From the NCBI RefSeq assembly GCF_033949425.1, contig NZ_JAXAVX010000012.1, forward strand, positions 40,834 through 104,833: a stretch of 64,000 nt of DNA, read 5' to 3'. The DNA is from Patulibacter brassicae. GTDB lineage: Bacteria > Actinomycetota > Thermoleophilia > Solirubrobacterales > Solirubrobacteraceae. How positions within the stretch are numbered: the stretch's first letter is position 1; each line of letters opens with the position of its first letter. The translations under genes and the position numbers were made by a program. The notes below the pieces were generated by a model. The model made no database searches. It saw only the letters and a program-made list of their open reading frames with translations, and was not told the origin of the DNA. This document shows, piece after piece, positions 8,023 through 17,572 of the stretch.

Positions 8023-9239
8023 ATGTCCACCACCGCCCACCGTCCCGTCTCGCCCTCCTCGCCGTCGCGGCCGCCACCGTCGCCGCCGGCCTGCCCGCAG
8101 CCGCCTCCGCCGCCGCGGCCGACGTCCCACCGACGACGCTCAGCGGCTGGACGGTCACGGAGGGCCGGCCCACCGATCTGCGGGTGAAGCTCACCTGCCA
8201 GCGCGGCCTCGGGCCCTGCACGTTCGTCGTCGACGCGATCGGCCTCACCGCGAAGCGGGGCGCCGACTTCACCGCCCGGACCTCGCCGTCGCTGACGAAG
8301 CTCAAGATCCGCCGCGCCGGCCGCTCGATGGTGGCGACGGTGCGGTTCACCGCGCTCGACGACGGCGTCTGCGAGGGCACGGAGCTCGCCCGCGTGCGCG
8401 TGACGAAGCGGACGCGTCGCAAGGGCGGCCGCCGCGACTACGGCACCGTCACGATCAAGGACGCCGACTGCGAGACGCCCACGACGCCGACGGCCCCCGC
8501 GCCGACGACGCCCGGGCCGACGACGCCGGCGCCCGATCCGGTGCCCGGCGGCCCGGCGCCCGCGTTCCCGCCCGACGCCGGCACGCCCACCGTCCGCACG
8601 ACCGCCCTGACGAACGGGACGCTCGGCGAGTGCACGACTCCGCAGTGGATCGGCACCGAGGCGACGGCCGGGGCGAACGGCTGGTTCAACCGCGGCTGCG
8701 CGGTGAAGGTCGCCTGCCCGCCGGTCGCCGCGGTCGACGGCGTGGCGACGATCGACTTCAAGGGCCAGTACGGGCTGGAGGTCGAGGACGAGGACGCGCT
8801 CGTGGCGATGTACGAGCGAGCGATCGCGGCGTTCCCCGACGCCGTCCTCGAAGACCCGCACGACCTGCCCGCGGTGCGCGAGCTGCTGGAGCCGATCGCC
8901 GACCGGGTCTCCTACGACGCCCCGGTCACGACCGTCGCGTCGCTGGACGCCACGCCGATCCGGGTCGGGATCGTGAACGTCAAGCCCTGCCGGGTCGGCC
9001 GCCTGTCCGAGCTCGGCCGGCTCTACGCCCACTGCGAGGCACAGGGCATCCGGATGTACAACGGCGGGATGGGCGAGCTCGGCGTCGGCCGCGGCCAGGC
9101 GCAGCTGCTGGCGTCGCTGCTGCATCCCGACGCGCCGAACGACATCGCGCCGTCGGACTACAACCTCGAGGCGCCGCCGGCCGAGCTGCCGGCCAGCCCG
9201 CTGGACCCCGCGCCGGACCGCGGGTTCCGCCGCCGCTGA
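8023..9239 (+). pseudogene. Secreted Calx-beta-like protein with an apparent frameshift in the signal peptide
   Basis: An ATG at 8023 has a good ribosome binding site (AGGAG, 7 bases upstream), but the long reading frame that follows is in another phase. In that frame a signal-peptide core (LALLAVAAATVAAG) is followed by a Calx-beta-like domain (WTVTEGR..., DDGVCEGTE, TVTIKDADC), a Pro/Thr-rich linker (around 8478-8580) and a C-terminal domain with paired Cys. One base missing near 8040-8055 would join the two. So the gene is either damaged or carries a sequencing indel; an unusual upstream start is less likely. It stands alone between a TetR gene and a membrane-protein gene. Confidence 0.65.
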
Positions 9240-9448
9240 CGGCGGCGATGCCAGACCCGTGCCCGGCCCGGTGCCGGGCGCCTCGGCGACCACGGAGCCG
9301 CGCCGAAACGTGGCGTTCATACACTCGTTTCGATCGTCGAACATGATGTATGGTGGCCGCGACCGGACGTCGCGTCCGCGAGCGACGACGCCCGCCCGAC
9401 GCGGCTGCACCCACGTCGGGCACCGTCCACCGATCGGAAAGAGGGTCC
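9240..9448. promoter_or_regulatory. Intergenic region upstream of membrane-protein gene
   Basis: About 210 bases. Contains the inverted repeat TTCGA-TCG-TCGAA (9329-9341) in a locally AT-richer patch, a likely regulator site for the gene at 9449. No gene is supported here. Confidence 0.35.
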
Positions 9449-10402
9449 ATGGAACCCGGATACACGCCAGCCCCGGGCTACGGGGAACTGCTCGGCCACC
9501 CGTCCCCGAACGTCGCCAGCGACTTCGACGCGTGGTTCTTCCTGTTCTGGGCCGGGCTGCTCGTCGTCGTCATCGCCCTGCCGTGGGCGATCCGCGCGGC
9601 GTTCAAGCACCGCGACTACCTGCCGCTGCTCATGCTCGGGGCCGGCCTGCTGACGTCGCTCGGCGAGCCGATGCTCGACCTCGTGGGCCACCTGCGCTGG
9701 TCGGAGAACCTGCACGGCCCCGCGTTCACGAACTTCGGGATCCCGGTCCCGCTGCTGATCCCGCCCTGCTACGCCCTGTTCATGGGCCTCGAGGCCTACT
9801 GGATCTGGTCCGTGATCCAGCGCGGCATCAACATGAAGGGCATCATGCTCATGTTCGCCGCCTGCGGCCTGAGCGACGCGATCATGGAGCACCCGGGCGT
9901 CATGATGGGCGTCTACGAGTACTACGGGCAGCAGCCGCTCGAGTTCTACAAGTTCCCGTTCTACTGGTCGTTCACGAACGGCGCGGCGATCTTCACGATC
10001 GCGGTGATCCTCCACCACGTGTGGCCCCACATCAAGGACCGCGGCTGGATGCGGCTCTGGGTCCTGCCGATCGGGATCATCGGCACGACGGCCGGCGAGT
10101 TCGGCACCGGCTTCCCGGTGTTCCTGGCGATCAACGCCGACATCCCGACCTGGCTGCAGTGGTCGATCGGGTCGCTGACCGTCCCGCTCTCGATCGCCTG
10201 GGTCTACGCGCTCGGCCAGACGGTGATCTCGAAGGACTCGTCGATCCCGTGGACCTTCTGGGGCCTCTTCAAGTCCCGGTTCATGCTGCCCAAGCAGCGC
10301 GAGGCCTACATCGCCGGCATCGGCGGCGCGCAGGCCGCGGAGGAGTTCGCCAACCGCGAGCGCAGCGCGACGCGCGACGACCGCCCGCTCACGCGGACCT
10401 GA
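9449..10402 (+). CDS. Multi-spanning membrane protein, unknown function
   Basis: 317 residues from ATG 9449 (an AAAGAGGG ribosome-binding stretch lies just upstream). About seven to eight hydrophobic helices; conserved-looking loops include GEPMLDLVGHLRWSENLHGP and EYYGQQPLEFYKFPFYWSF, rich in charged and aromatic residues inside the membrane region. Its shape weakly recalls AveC-like actinobacterial membrane proteins, but I cannot confirm this. It is followed by a strong terminator-like hairpin, so it is probably monocistronic. Confidence 0.75.
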   Translation: MEPGYTPAPGYGELLGHPSPNVASDFDAWFFLFWAGLLVVVIALPWAIRAAFKHRDYLPLLMLGAGLLTSLGEPMLDLVGHLRWSENLHGPAFTNFGIPVPLLIPPCYALFMGLEAYWIWSVIQRGINMKGIMLMFAACGLSDAIMEHPGVMMGVYEYYGQQPLEFYKFPFYWSFTNGAAIFTIAVILHHVWPHIKDRGWMRLWVLPIGIIGTTAGEFGTGFPVFLAINADIPTWLQWSIGSLTVPLSIAWVYALGQTVISKDSSIPWTFWGLFKSRFMLPKQREAYIAGIGGAQAAEEFANRERSATRDDRPLTRT

Positions 10403-10422
10403 CGCACGCGACACGACGGCCA

Positions 10423-10450
10423 CGAGGGCCCGCCGACCGGCGGGCCCTCG
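10423..10450 (+). terminator. Intrinsic-terminator-like hairpin
   Basis: CGAGGGCCCGCC pairs with its exact complement across a very short loop (stem of 12-13 bp), 21 bases after the stop at 10402. There is no clear T tract, as is common in high-GC actinobacteria. Confidence 0.7.
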
Positions 10451-10504
10451 GTCGTTCCCGGGCCGTCGCGCGGTCGCGTCCGCGCCACCGGACGACGCGA
10501 ATCG

Positions 10505-10559
10505 GTCACGCCGTTCGATCTCTGGACACATTGTTCGATCATGCGCTAGCGTGGCGGCC
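10505..10559 (+). promoter_or_regulatory. Promoter/operator region of the 51-residue membrane peptide gene
   Basis: Contains an 8-base direct repeat GTTCGATC (10513-10520, 10533-10540) and between them GGACA-CAT-TGTTC (10524-10536), one mismatch away from the GGACA-N3-TGTCC palindrome found at 7259. Likely regulator binding site. Confidence 0.35.
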
Positions 10560-10715
10560 ATGAGCACCCAGAGCCACAGCGAGTTCACCCTGCCGCGCCC
10601 GCGGGTGATCCTCCTCCTGATCGTCGCGCTGATGGCCATCAGCGGCGTCTTCGGCGGGCTGCTGGACGGCCAGACGGCGGACACGATCCAGCCGCAGCCC
10701 GCCGTCTCGCACTGA
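10560..10715 (+). CDS. Small single-pass membrane protein (51 residues)
   Basis: ATG at 10560 to TGA at 10715. One hydrophobic helix (ILLLIVALMAISGVFGGLL, about residues 17-35) follows a short polar N-terminus (MSTQSHSEFTLPRPR) and precedes a polar tail. No known family. The upstream region has repeat elements and the preceding gene is closed by a hairpin, supporting an independent transcript. Typical actinobacterial codon use supports coding. Confidence 0.55.
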   Translation: MSTQSHSEFTLPRPRVILLLIVALMAISGVFGGLLDGQTADTIQPQPAVSH

Positions 10716-10859
10716 GCCGCCTCGCCGGCGAGCGGCGAGCGCCCTCCACGGACCGACGGTTGAGAAGGGCGTGGCGGGGTAGCCTCGCGGGAGTCGAGTG
10801 CGCGCCCGCCTGGCGCGCGCCGGCCCGACGACCCGTCCGGGGTCCCGAGGGAGGCGCCC

Positions 10860-11054
10860 GTGCGCCCCATCCGCAGCACCGATGCGCGCGTCCCGGGGAC
10901 GCGCACCCCCGACCGCCCGCAGGAGCCGACGCGCGCCGACGGCCCGCCGGTCCCGTTGCACGTCCGCCAGAACGCGCCGGGCGGTCTCGGCAGCCCGCGG
11001 CCCCGCCGCGTCGTCGGCGCCGTCTCGCCTCGCACGCTGGGGCGCAGCGACTGA
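10860..11054 (+). CDS. Hypothetical basic protein (64 residues), weak
   Basis: GTG at 10860 follows a good purine-rich site (GAGGGAGG, about 6 bases upstream). The product is rich in Arg and Pro with no membrane segment or known motif, and it ends 12 bases from the stop of the convergent hydrolase gene. In DNA this GC-rich such frames arise by chance. The 350-base stretch 10716-11066 holds nothing else that can be supported. Confidence 0.3.
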   Translation: MRPIRSTDARVPGTRTPDRPQEPTRADGPPVPLHVRQNAPGGLGSPRPRRVVGAVSPRTLGRSD

Positions 11055-11066
11055 CGCTGTGGCCAC

Positions 11067-11819
11067 TCAGCGGTGCCGGTGGAGCCACGCCACCGCGGTC
11101 GACCAGGCCTCGGTCCCGGGCTCGATGAGGTCGAAGTGGCCCTGGCGCTCCGGACGTTCGAGCGTCACCGCGTCACCGGCGTCGCGGGCCGCCGCGACGT
11201 AGGCGTCGATCACCGCGGCCGGGACGGCGTCGTCGAGCGCGCCGTGCACCAGCAGCTGCGGCACGCCGAGCGGGACCCGCTCCACCGGCGAGGCCCGCGC
11301 GTAGGCGTCGGGGTCCGCGGCGGGCGTGCCGCCCATGAACCGCTCGACGATCCTCGCGCTCTCCGCGTCGCGCCCGTGCGCGGTGCGCACGTCGGTCAGC
11401 GGCGCCAGCGCGACGAGCGCCCGCACCCGCACCGCCGCGTCGGACGGGTCCCGCGCGCCATCGAGCAGCGCCAGGTGCCCGCCCGCGGAGTGCCCGGCCG
11501 TCACGACCCGGTCGAGGTCGAGCGGGACGCCGCGGTCCCGCAGCGCTCGCAGGTGGTCGACGGCGGTCGAGACGTCGGTCGCCGTCGCCGGCCAGCCGCC
11601 GCCCCCTCCGAGGCGCCGGTACTCGACGTTCCACGCCGCCCAGCCACGGTCCGCGAGGTCGCGGGCGAGCGGCCGCGTCGGCGCGAGGTCCGCGTACTCG
11701 CGGACCCAGAACCCGCCGTGGAGGAGGACCGCCACCGGGGCCGGGTCCGCCGCGGACGCGCCTTCGGGGAGCGTCAGCTCGCCGAACTGGTCCTCGTGGT
11801 CGCCGTAGGGCTCGCGCAT
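11067..11819 (-). CDS. Alpha/beta hydrolase of the carboxylesterase/BD-FAE type
   Basis: 250 residues from ATG 11819. Oxyanion-hole motif HGGFW (near residue 35), nucleophile elbow GHSAGG (about 111-116, Ser at the centre), a late Asp within HGALDDAVP and a His in QGHFDLIEPG complete a catalytic triad. No signal peptide, so cytoplasmic. Related enzymes hydrolyse small esters or act as kynurenine formamidases; the substrate here cannot be told. It converges with the small ORF at 10860. Confidence 0.85.
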   Translation of the reverse strand: MREPYGDHEDQFGELTLPEGASAADPAPVAVLLHGGFWVREYADLAPTRPLARDLADRGWAAWNVEYRRLGGGGGWPATATDVSTAVDHLRALRDRGVPLDLDRVVTAGHSAGGHLALLDGARDPSDAAVRVRALVALAPLTDVRTAHGRDAESARIVERFMGGTPAADPDAYARASPVERVPLGVPQLLVHGALDDAVPAAVIDAYVAAARDAGDAVTLERPERQGHFDLIEPGTEAWSTAVAWLHRHR

Positions 11820-12029
11820 CGTCGGCACGTCGCGCGGGTACCCCGGGCGGCGCGCCCACGCACGCCGGCGTCCGCTCGGCGAGGCGGCCCGGCAGGGGCC
11901 GGAGCACCTCCCGGTGGCCTGAGGGAGAACCCGCCCCTGCTCGAGGGAGACGGGGGTGTGCGCGGCGATCCCGCCCGTGGAGCCTGCCCGCCCCGGCGGG
12001 AATGGTCCCGTCGCGTCCCCTGGAGACTC

Positions 12030-12605
12030 CGTGCCCTCGACCTGCCGGTGACCGTGACCGTGCCGGCGAGCACCGCCTCCGGCGTCTACGACGTCGTGCT
12101 GCGAGCCGCCGACGAGGGCGGCGAGCGCTCCGCGACCGCCCGGATCCGCGTGGCGGGCCAAGAGCCGCCGACGACGACCACGGACGCCGCGCCGCCGACC
12201 GGGACCCTGCCGTCCACGTCGGTGCGGCCGGGCTCGCTCGTTCTCGGCAGGGCGAGCACGTCGCACGCGGGCCGCGTCGTCCGCGTCGCGGCCACCGTCT
12301 CCGGCCCCGGGTCGATCGAGGCGATCGCCACCCGTCCCGCCGCGATCGCCTCGAACCGTGCGCGGGACATCGCCCGCAACGTCCTCACGCCGGGCCCCCG
12401 GCGCCTGGCCTACGCGCGCCTGCGGCCCGCCCCGACGAAGAGCCGCAAGCTCTCGCTGGTCCTGCGGCGCACCCCGGAGGGACGCCTGGCGGCCCTGGCG
12501 CTCGGGCGTCGCCGGTTCACCGTCCGGATCGTCGTGCGCTACACGCCGGCGGGCGGGAAGGCCATCGTGGCCTCGAAGCTCGTACGGGTGACGCCGCCGC
12601 GCTGA
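12030..12605 (+). pseudogene. Remnant of a secreted Ig-like protein (C-terminal part)
   Basis: The open frame carries PVTVTVPASTASGVYDVVLRA followed by a Thr/Pro linker and a second beta-rich domain ending FTVRIVVRYTPAGGKA, a composition seen in secreted proteins of this lineage. No signal peptide and no convincing start precede it: a GTG near 11957 after GAGGGAGACG is possible but yields an unstructured basic leader. Best explained as the 3' end of a once longer gene. About 130 bases without features follow before the regulator gene. Confidence 0.4.
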
Positions 12606-12734
12606 GCCCCCGGCTCCCGGCGAGTCCTCCGGCGCTGCCCGCCACGTCGGAGATGCCGAGACGGAGGTCGACACCGGGGCGAGGAATCGGACGGCCGCCG
12701 CTCCACCACGGGGTCCTCGTGCCGCGATCGAGGC

Positions 12735-14042
12735 TCAGCCCGGATCGAGGCGCGGTGCTTCAGGCTCGATGACCGGCTCGTCGTTGAGCAGCGGCGCGAG
12801 CAGGACGGCCGCCTGGAGCGCCTTCGCTCCCGGCTCCTCCTGCCCGGCGATCGATGCGGCGCGACGGATCCGATACGCGATCGTGTTCTGGTGGATCCCG
12901 AGACGCCGCGCGGCGCGCGCGAGGCTCTGCCCTTCCTCCAGGTACACGCGGAGGGTCTCCAGCAGGCGGCGGGACGCGTCGTCGCCCGCGGCCAGCGGCC
13001 CGAGGATCGATGCGGCGACCTGCCGGGCCGCCTCGACGTCGCGCAGCAGCAGGTCCTCGACGGCGACGTCGTGATAGGCGGTCGCGCGGGCCGCACGCCG
13101 CAGGAGCCGCCCAACCCGCCGGGCCCGGCGGGCCTCGCGGTGCGCCAGGCGGAAGCCGTCGACCCCCAGGGCGGCACCGCTGAGGGCGACCCGGAAGCGC
13201 GCGTTGCGCAGCCGCCGCGCGACGCGCTCGGCCGCGTCCGGTGGCACCACGTCGCAGGCGACCCAGGCGGCGCACTCGTCCACGCCGTCGTGGTGGACGA
13301 GGGGCCGGCCATGCCCACCGAGCGCCTCGGCGACATGGCGCACCGCATCGTCCACGGGATCGCCCGGCAGGTCGGCCGCACGCTCGTCCGTGGTCCAGAG
13401 CAGGACGCAGCAGTGCGTGCGACGCAGGTCGTACCCGAGCCGGGCGCTCGTCACGTCGACGTCGACCGGCGCGCCGTTCAGCAGCGCGGTGATCGCCTCG
13501 GTCCGCACCGCAGCGGCCCCACGGCGGCGACGGTCCCGCTCCTGCTGGTAGGCCTCGATCAGCGGCGCGGAGATCGCGTCGATCCAGGCGAACGCGAACG
13601 CGGAGCACGCGCGCATCGCGTCGGTGACGAGCGCCGGGTCGTGGTCGCCGGCGACGAGGTCGGCGTAGAAGAGGTCCTGGTAGGCGGCCTGACCGAGGCG
13701 GTAGATCCGCAGCAGGTCGTCCATCGGGATGCCCCGGCCGACGAGGCCGCGCGCCCAGATCAGCGCGTCGTGCGGCGGGGGCACGACCTGGGGCGGCGTC
13801 CAGCTGCGGATCATCGTCGACAGGAGCTGCGCGCTGCTGCGGGCGACGGAGATGAGCGACGCGTGGAACTCGTCGCCCAACCTGATGTGGGGCATGACCT
13901 GCTCGACCCGCTCGATCAGCAGGTCCGCGACCTCGTCGAGCTCTCCGAGCAGCCGCTCGGCGGTCGCAGCGAGCAGGGCCTCGACCTCGGGGGAGCACTG
14001 CGGTACCGCGCCGGCCGTCACCATCGTCCCGTGCCTCCGCAT
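12735..14042 (-). CDS. PucR/CdaR-family transcriptional regulator
   Basis: 435 residues from ATG 14042 (GGGAGG, 8 bases upstream); a second ATG at 14024 also has a good site. The central region resembles the GGDEF-like CdaR domain, and the C-terminal PucR helix-turn-helix contains RAARRLGIHQNTIAYRIRR. Such regulators control catabolism of purines, phthalate, fatty-acid-like or aromatic compounds. It lies just downstream of, and in the same direction as, the acyl-CoA synthetase and GMC oxidoreductase genes, so these are its likely targets. Confidence 0.85.
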   Translation of the reverse strand: MRRHGTMVTAGAVPQCSPEVEALLAATAERLLGELDEVADLLIERVEQVMPHIRLGDEFHASLISVARSSAQLLSTMIRSWTPPQVVPPPHDALIWARGLVGRGIPMDDLLRIYRLGQAAYQDLFYADLVAGDHDPALVTDAMRACSAFAFAWIDAISAPLIEAYQQERDRRRRGAAAVRTEAITALLNGAPVDVDVTSARLGYDLRRTHCCVLLWTTDERAADLPGDPVDDAVRHVAEALGGHGRPLVHHDGVDECAAWVACDVVPPDAAERVARRLRNARFRVALSGAALGVDGFRLAHREARRARRVGRLLRRAARATAYHDVAVEDLLLRDVEAARQVAASILGPLAAGDDASRRLLETLRVYLEEGQSLARAARRLGIHQNTIAYRIRRAASIAGQEEPGAKALQAAVLLAPLLNDEPVIEPEAPRLDPG

Positions 14043-14143
14043 GGGGCGAGCCTCCCAGACCGCGGTCCGCCCGCGGGATCGGCGCGCGCCCTCACGCCGA
14101 TCCCCCGGATCGCTCGCCGCGCGCTGGCGCAACCGAGCCCGAC

Positions 14144-15823
14144 TCAACGGCCCGTGCTTGCCGACGCGGCGACGCCCGTTCCGTCGACGCAGACCGCCAG
14201 CGCTCCCTCCGCCAGCCGCGCCCGCAGCACCTTCTTGTCGAACTTGCCGACCGACGTCTTCGGGACCTCCTCGATGAAGGCGAAGCGTTCCGGCACCCAC
14301 CACCGGGCGACCCGCTCGGCGAGGAACGCCCGCAGCTCCGCCGGTCCGGCCGTCGCCCTCGGGGCGAGCACGACGCACGCCAGCGGCCGCTCGGTCCACC
14401 GCTCGTCCGGATGGGCGATCACCGCGGCCTCGAGCACCTCCGGATGCGCGAGCAGCTCGCCCTCCAGCGCGACGGAGGAGATCCACTCCCCGCCCGACTT
14501 GATGATGTCCTTCGCCCGGTCGGTGAGCCGCAGCGTGCCGCGGTCGTCGATCGTCGCCACGTCGCCGGTCCGCAGCCAGCCGTCGTCGATCGCCTCCTCG
14601 CTCGCGTCCGGGTCGCGGTAGTACCCGGCGGCGATCCACGGCCCGCGGACCTGCAGCTCGCCCTCGCTGGTGCCGTCCCACGGCTGCTCGACGCCAGCGT
14701 CGTCGACGAGCCGCGCCTCGACGAGCGGGGCGATCGTCCCCTGGGCGAGCCGGCGCGCCCAGCGCTCCTCCTCCGGCACGTCCTCGGGCACGCGCGCGAC
14801 GGCGCCCAGCGGGCTCGTCTCCGTCATGCCCCAGGCCTGGACGATCTCCGCCCCGAGGCGGCGCTCGAAGCCCTCCATCAACGCACGCGGGACCGCCGCC
14901 CCGCCGCACGGCGCGCAGCGCAGCGACGAGACGTCGACCTCGTGCTGCTCGGCGTAGCGCAGGAGATCCATCCAGATCGTCGGCACGCCCGCGGCGATCG
15001 TCACCCGCTCGGCGGCGATCGCCGCGGCAATCGTCGCGGCCGACATGTCCCGCCCGACGAACACGAGCGAGGCGCCGGTCAGCGCGCACGCGTACGGCAG
15101 GCCCCACGCGTTGGCGTGGAACATCGGGACGATCGGCAAGACACGATCCCCCCGACCGACGGCGAGCGTGTCGACCATCCCGGCGGCGAGGGCGTGCAGC
15201 ACGCTGGACCGGTGCGAGTACAGGACGCCCTTCGGGTTGCCGGTCGTGCCGCTGGTGTAGCAGAGCGCCGCCGCGGCGCGGTCGTCGACCTCCGGCCACG
15301 CGGCCAGCGGCGCGACGTCGGCGAGCGCCGCGTCGAGGTCCTCGCTGCGGAAGCGCTCCAGCGCCGCACCCGGCTCCGGACCCTCGCCGAGGAGGACGAG
15401 GTGCTCGAGCTCGGTCAGGTCGTCGGCGACCGCCTCCAGCAGCCCGAGCAGCGTGCGGTCGACGAGCAGCACGCGCGCGCCGCCGTGGTTCAGCACGTAG
15501 GTGAGGTGCTCGGGCGTCAGGCGCAGGTTGACGGTGTGCAGCACCGCGCCGATCGCCGGGATCCCCAGGTACGCCTCGAGGTGCTGCGCCGAGTTCCAGG
15601 CGAGCGTCGCGACGCGATCGCCCTCCCGCACGCCGAGCGCGCCGAGGTGCGCGCCGAGGCGCGCCGCGCGGTCGGCGACGCCGGCGAAGCTCCGCCGCGT
15701 CGTGCGACCGTCGGCCCGGAAGTCGACGACCTCGGAACGGGCCGTGACGGTGGCCATCCGTCGCACGAGCCCCGCGATCGTCAGCGGATGGTCGTGCTGC
15801 ATCAGGCCCGGCAGCGGGCTCAT
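14144..15823 (-). CDS. AMP-forming acyl-CoA synthetase (fatty-acid CoA ligase type)
   Basis: 559 residues. ATP/AMP signature YTSGTTGNPKG at residues 189-199, then WGMTETSPLG, the hinge DRAKDIIKSGGEW and the C-terminal catalytic-lysine region KTSVGKFDKK: all elements of a complete enzyme. Medium- to long-chain fatty acids are the usual substrates of this branch. ATG at 15823 overlaps the stop of the GMC oxidoreductase (ATGA), so oxidation and CoA activation of one substrate may be linked: alcohol to aldehyde or acid to acyl-CoA (inference). Confidence 0.93.
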   Translation of the reverse strand: MSPLPGLMQHDHPLTIAGLVRRMATVTARSEVVDFRADGRTTRRSFAGVADRAARLGAHLGALGVREGDRVATLAWNSAQHLEAYLGIPAIGAVLHTVNLRLTPEHLTYVLNHGGARVLLVDRTLLGLLEAVADDLTELEHLVLLGEGPEPGAALERFRSEDLDAALADVAPLAAWPEVDDRAAAALCYTSGTTGNPKGVLYSHRSSVLHALAAGMVDTLAVGRGDRVLPIVPMFHANAWGLPYACALTGASLVFVGRDMSAATIAAAIAAERVTIAAGVPTIWMDLLRYAEQHEVDVSSLRCAPCGGAAVPRALMEGFERRLGAEIVQAWGMTETSPLGAVARVPEDVPEEERWARRLAQGTIAPLVEARLVDDAGVEQPWDGTSEGELQVRGPWIAAGYYRDPDASEEAIDDGWLRTGDVATIDDRGTLRLTDRAKDIIKSGGEWISSVALEGELLAHPEVLEAAVIAHPDERWTERPLACVVLAPRATAGPAELRAFLAERVARWWVPERFAFIEEVPKTSVGKFDKKVLRARLAEGALAVCVDGTGVAASASTGR

Positions 15824-17412
15824 GCGGCGACCTCCGCCCGGTCCGCGGCCTGCGCCGCGGGCACGCCGCGCAGCAGGTCGGCGGCCTTCTCGCCGACGAC
15901 GATCGCCGGCGCGTTCGTATTGCCGCGCGGCACGACCGGCAGGACGCTCGCGTCCGCCACCCGCAGGCCCTCGACGCCCTGCACGCGCAGCTCGGCGTCC
16001 ACCACGCGGCCGATCCCGCAGGTGCCTGCCGGGTGATACAGCGTCTGGGCGGTGCGCTGGATGTGCGCCCAGACGTCCTCGTCGCTGTCGGAGGCGGGGT
16101 ACGCACCGACCATCCGCTCGCGGACGTGCGGAGCGAGCGCCGGCTGCTCGGCGATCTGCATCGCGCGACGGACGCCCTCGATCATCGCCGCCCGGTCGGC
16201 CTCGCTCTCGAAGTAGCGGTGCACGATCCGCGGCTTCGAGCTCGGGATCGGCGCCCGCAGCGACACCTTGCCGCGACTCTCCGGGGTGAGCAGGCAGGCG
16301 CTGGACACCCAGGCGTGATCGACGGCGACCGCCAGGCCCTCCTCGACGAACGGCGCCGGCGCCGCATGAAACTGGACGTTCGGAGCATCCAGCGACGGAT
16401 CGGTCCGCAGGAAGCCGCCGGCCTCCGCGAAGTTCGACGTCAGCGGCCCCCGGCCCTCGCGCGCGAACTGCTGGAGGTGGTGCGGCGCGGTCGCGGTGAG
16501 CAGCGACTCGGTGTCCGTCCAGACCCCGACGGCGCTCATCGGGTGGTCGGTCAGGTGCTCGCCGACCTCCGGCAGGTCGGCCACGACGTCGATCCCCAGC
16601 GGCGCGAGCTCCGCAGCCGGACCGATGCCGCTGAGCAGCAACAGCTGCGGAGAGCCGTAGGCGCCCGCCGCGAGGATCACCTCGACCTCGGCCCGCCGCT
16701 GCTGGAGGCGGCCGTCGTGGTACAGCTCGACGCCGACCGCCCGACCACCCTCGACGACGACGCGGTGCACGAGCGCGTCGGTGACGAGCTCGAGGTTCGG
16801 GCGATCGAGCGCGGGACGCAGGAAGGCCTGCGCGGTCGACCAGCGACGGCCGTCGCGCTGGGTCACCTGGTAGAAGCCGACGCCGTCCTGGGACTCCGCG
16901 TTGAAGTCCTCGTTGGCGGCAAGGCCCGCCTCTCGTGCAGCTGCCACCCACGCCTGCATGAGCGGGCTGCGAGAGCGGTTCTCGCTGACCGTGAGCGGAC
17001 CGTCGGCGCCGTGGTACTCGTTCGCGCCCCGCTCGTTGGTCTCGGACCGCTTGAAGTACGGCAGGACGTCCTCGTAGCCCCAGCCGGTCGCCCCGGCGGC
17101 CGCGTACCCATCCCAGTCGGCGCGGTTGCCGCGGATGTAGATCATCGCGTTGATCGAGCTCGACCCGCCGACGACGCGTCCGCGCGGCAGGTAGAGCCGA
17201 CGCCCCGCGAGGGCGGGCTCCGGCTCGGAGTCGAAGTCCCAGTCGAAGCGGCTCTTCATCAGCGAGCCGAACGCCGCCGGGACATGGATCTCGTCCGCGT
17301 CGTCCTGACCGCCGGCCTCGATCAGGGTGACCTCGACGGCGGGATCCTCGGTCAGTCGCGCCGCCAGGGCGCAGCCGGCGGACCCTGCGCCGACGACGAT
17401 GTAGTGGCTCAT
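15820..17412 (-). CDS. GMC-family FAD-dependent alcohol/choline-type oxidoreductase
   Basis: 530 residues. N-terminal FAD-binding motif VVGAGSAGCALAARL (about 6-20), GMC signature GRVVGGSSSINAMIYIRG, and C-terminal catalytic pair His460 (LYHPAGTCGIG) and Asn500 (GNTNAPA). Most similar in layout to choline/alcohol dehydrogenases. First gene of a three-gene minus-strand group with acyl-CoA synthetase and PucR. Divergent from the P450 gene at 17573. Probably oxidises a long-chain or aliphatic alcohol, given the neighbours; substrate not proven. Confidence 0.93.
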   Translation of the reverse strand: MSHYIVVGAGSAGCALAARLTEDPAVEVTLIEAGGQDDADEIHVPAAFGSLMKSRFDWDFDSEPEPALAGRRLYLPRGRVVGGSSSINAMIYIRGNRADWDGYAAAGATGWGYEDVLPYFKRSETNERGANEYHGADGPLTVSENRSRSPLMQAWVAAAREAGLAANEDFNAESQDGVGFYQVTQRDGRRWSTAQAFLRPALDRPNLELVTDALVHRVVVEGGRAVGVELYHDGRLQQRRAEVEVILAAGAYGSPQLLLLSGIGPAAELAPLGIDVVADLPEVGEHLTDHPMSAVGVWTDTESLLTATAPHHLQQFAREGRGPLTSNFAEAGGFLRTDPSLDAPNVQFHAAPAPFVEEGLAVAVDHAWVSSACLLTPESRGKVSLRAPIPSSKPRIVHRYFESEADRAAMIEGVRRAMQIAEQPALAPHVRERMVGAYPASDSDEDVWAHIQRTAQTLYHPAGTCGIGRVVDAELRVQGVEGLRVADASVLPVVPRGNTNAPAIVVGEKAADLLRGVPAAQAADRAEVAA

Positions 17413-17572
17413 CAGGTGCCTCCTCGGGTGTGGTCGACGCGACCGTACGGCCGGGGTCCGCGGCGCCGTTCGGGATTTCGACGATCGGGATGCCCCGGGG
17501 TTCGGAGAACTCCCCAGCACCGCCGCCGCGCCGCGCAGGACGATCCTCGGCGTCCAGCCCAAGGAGGAGCGC

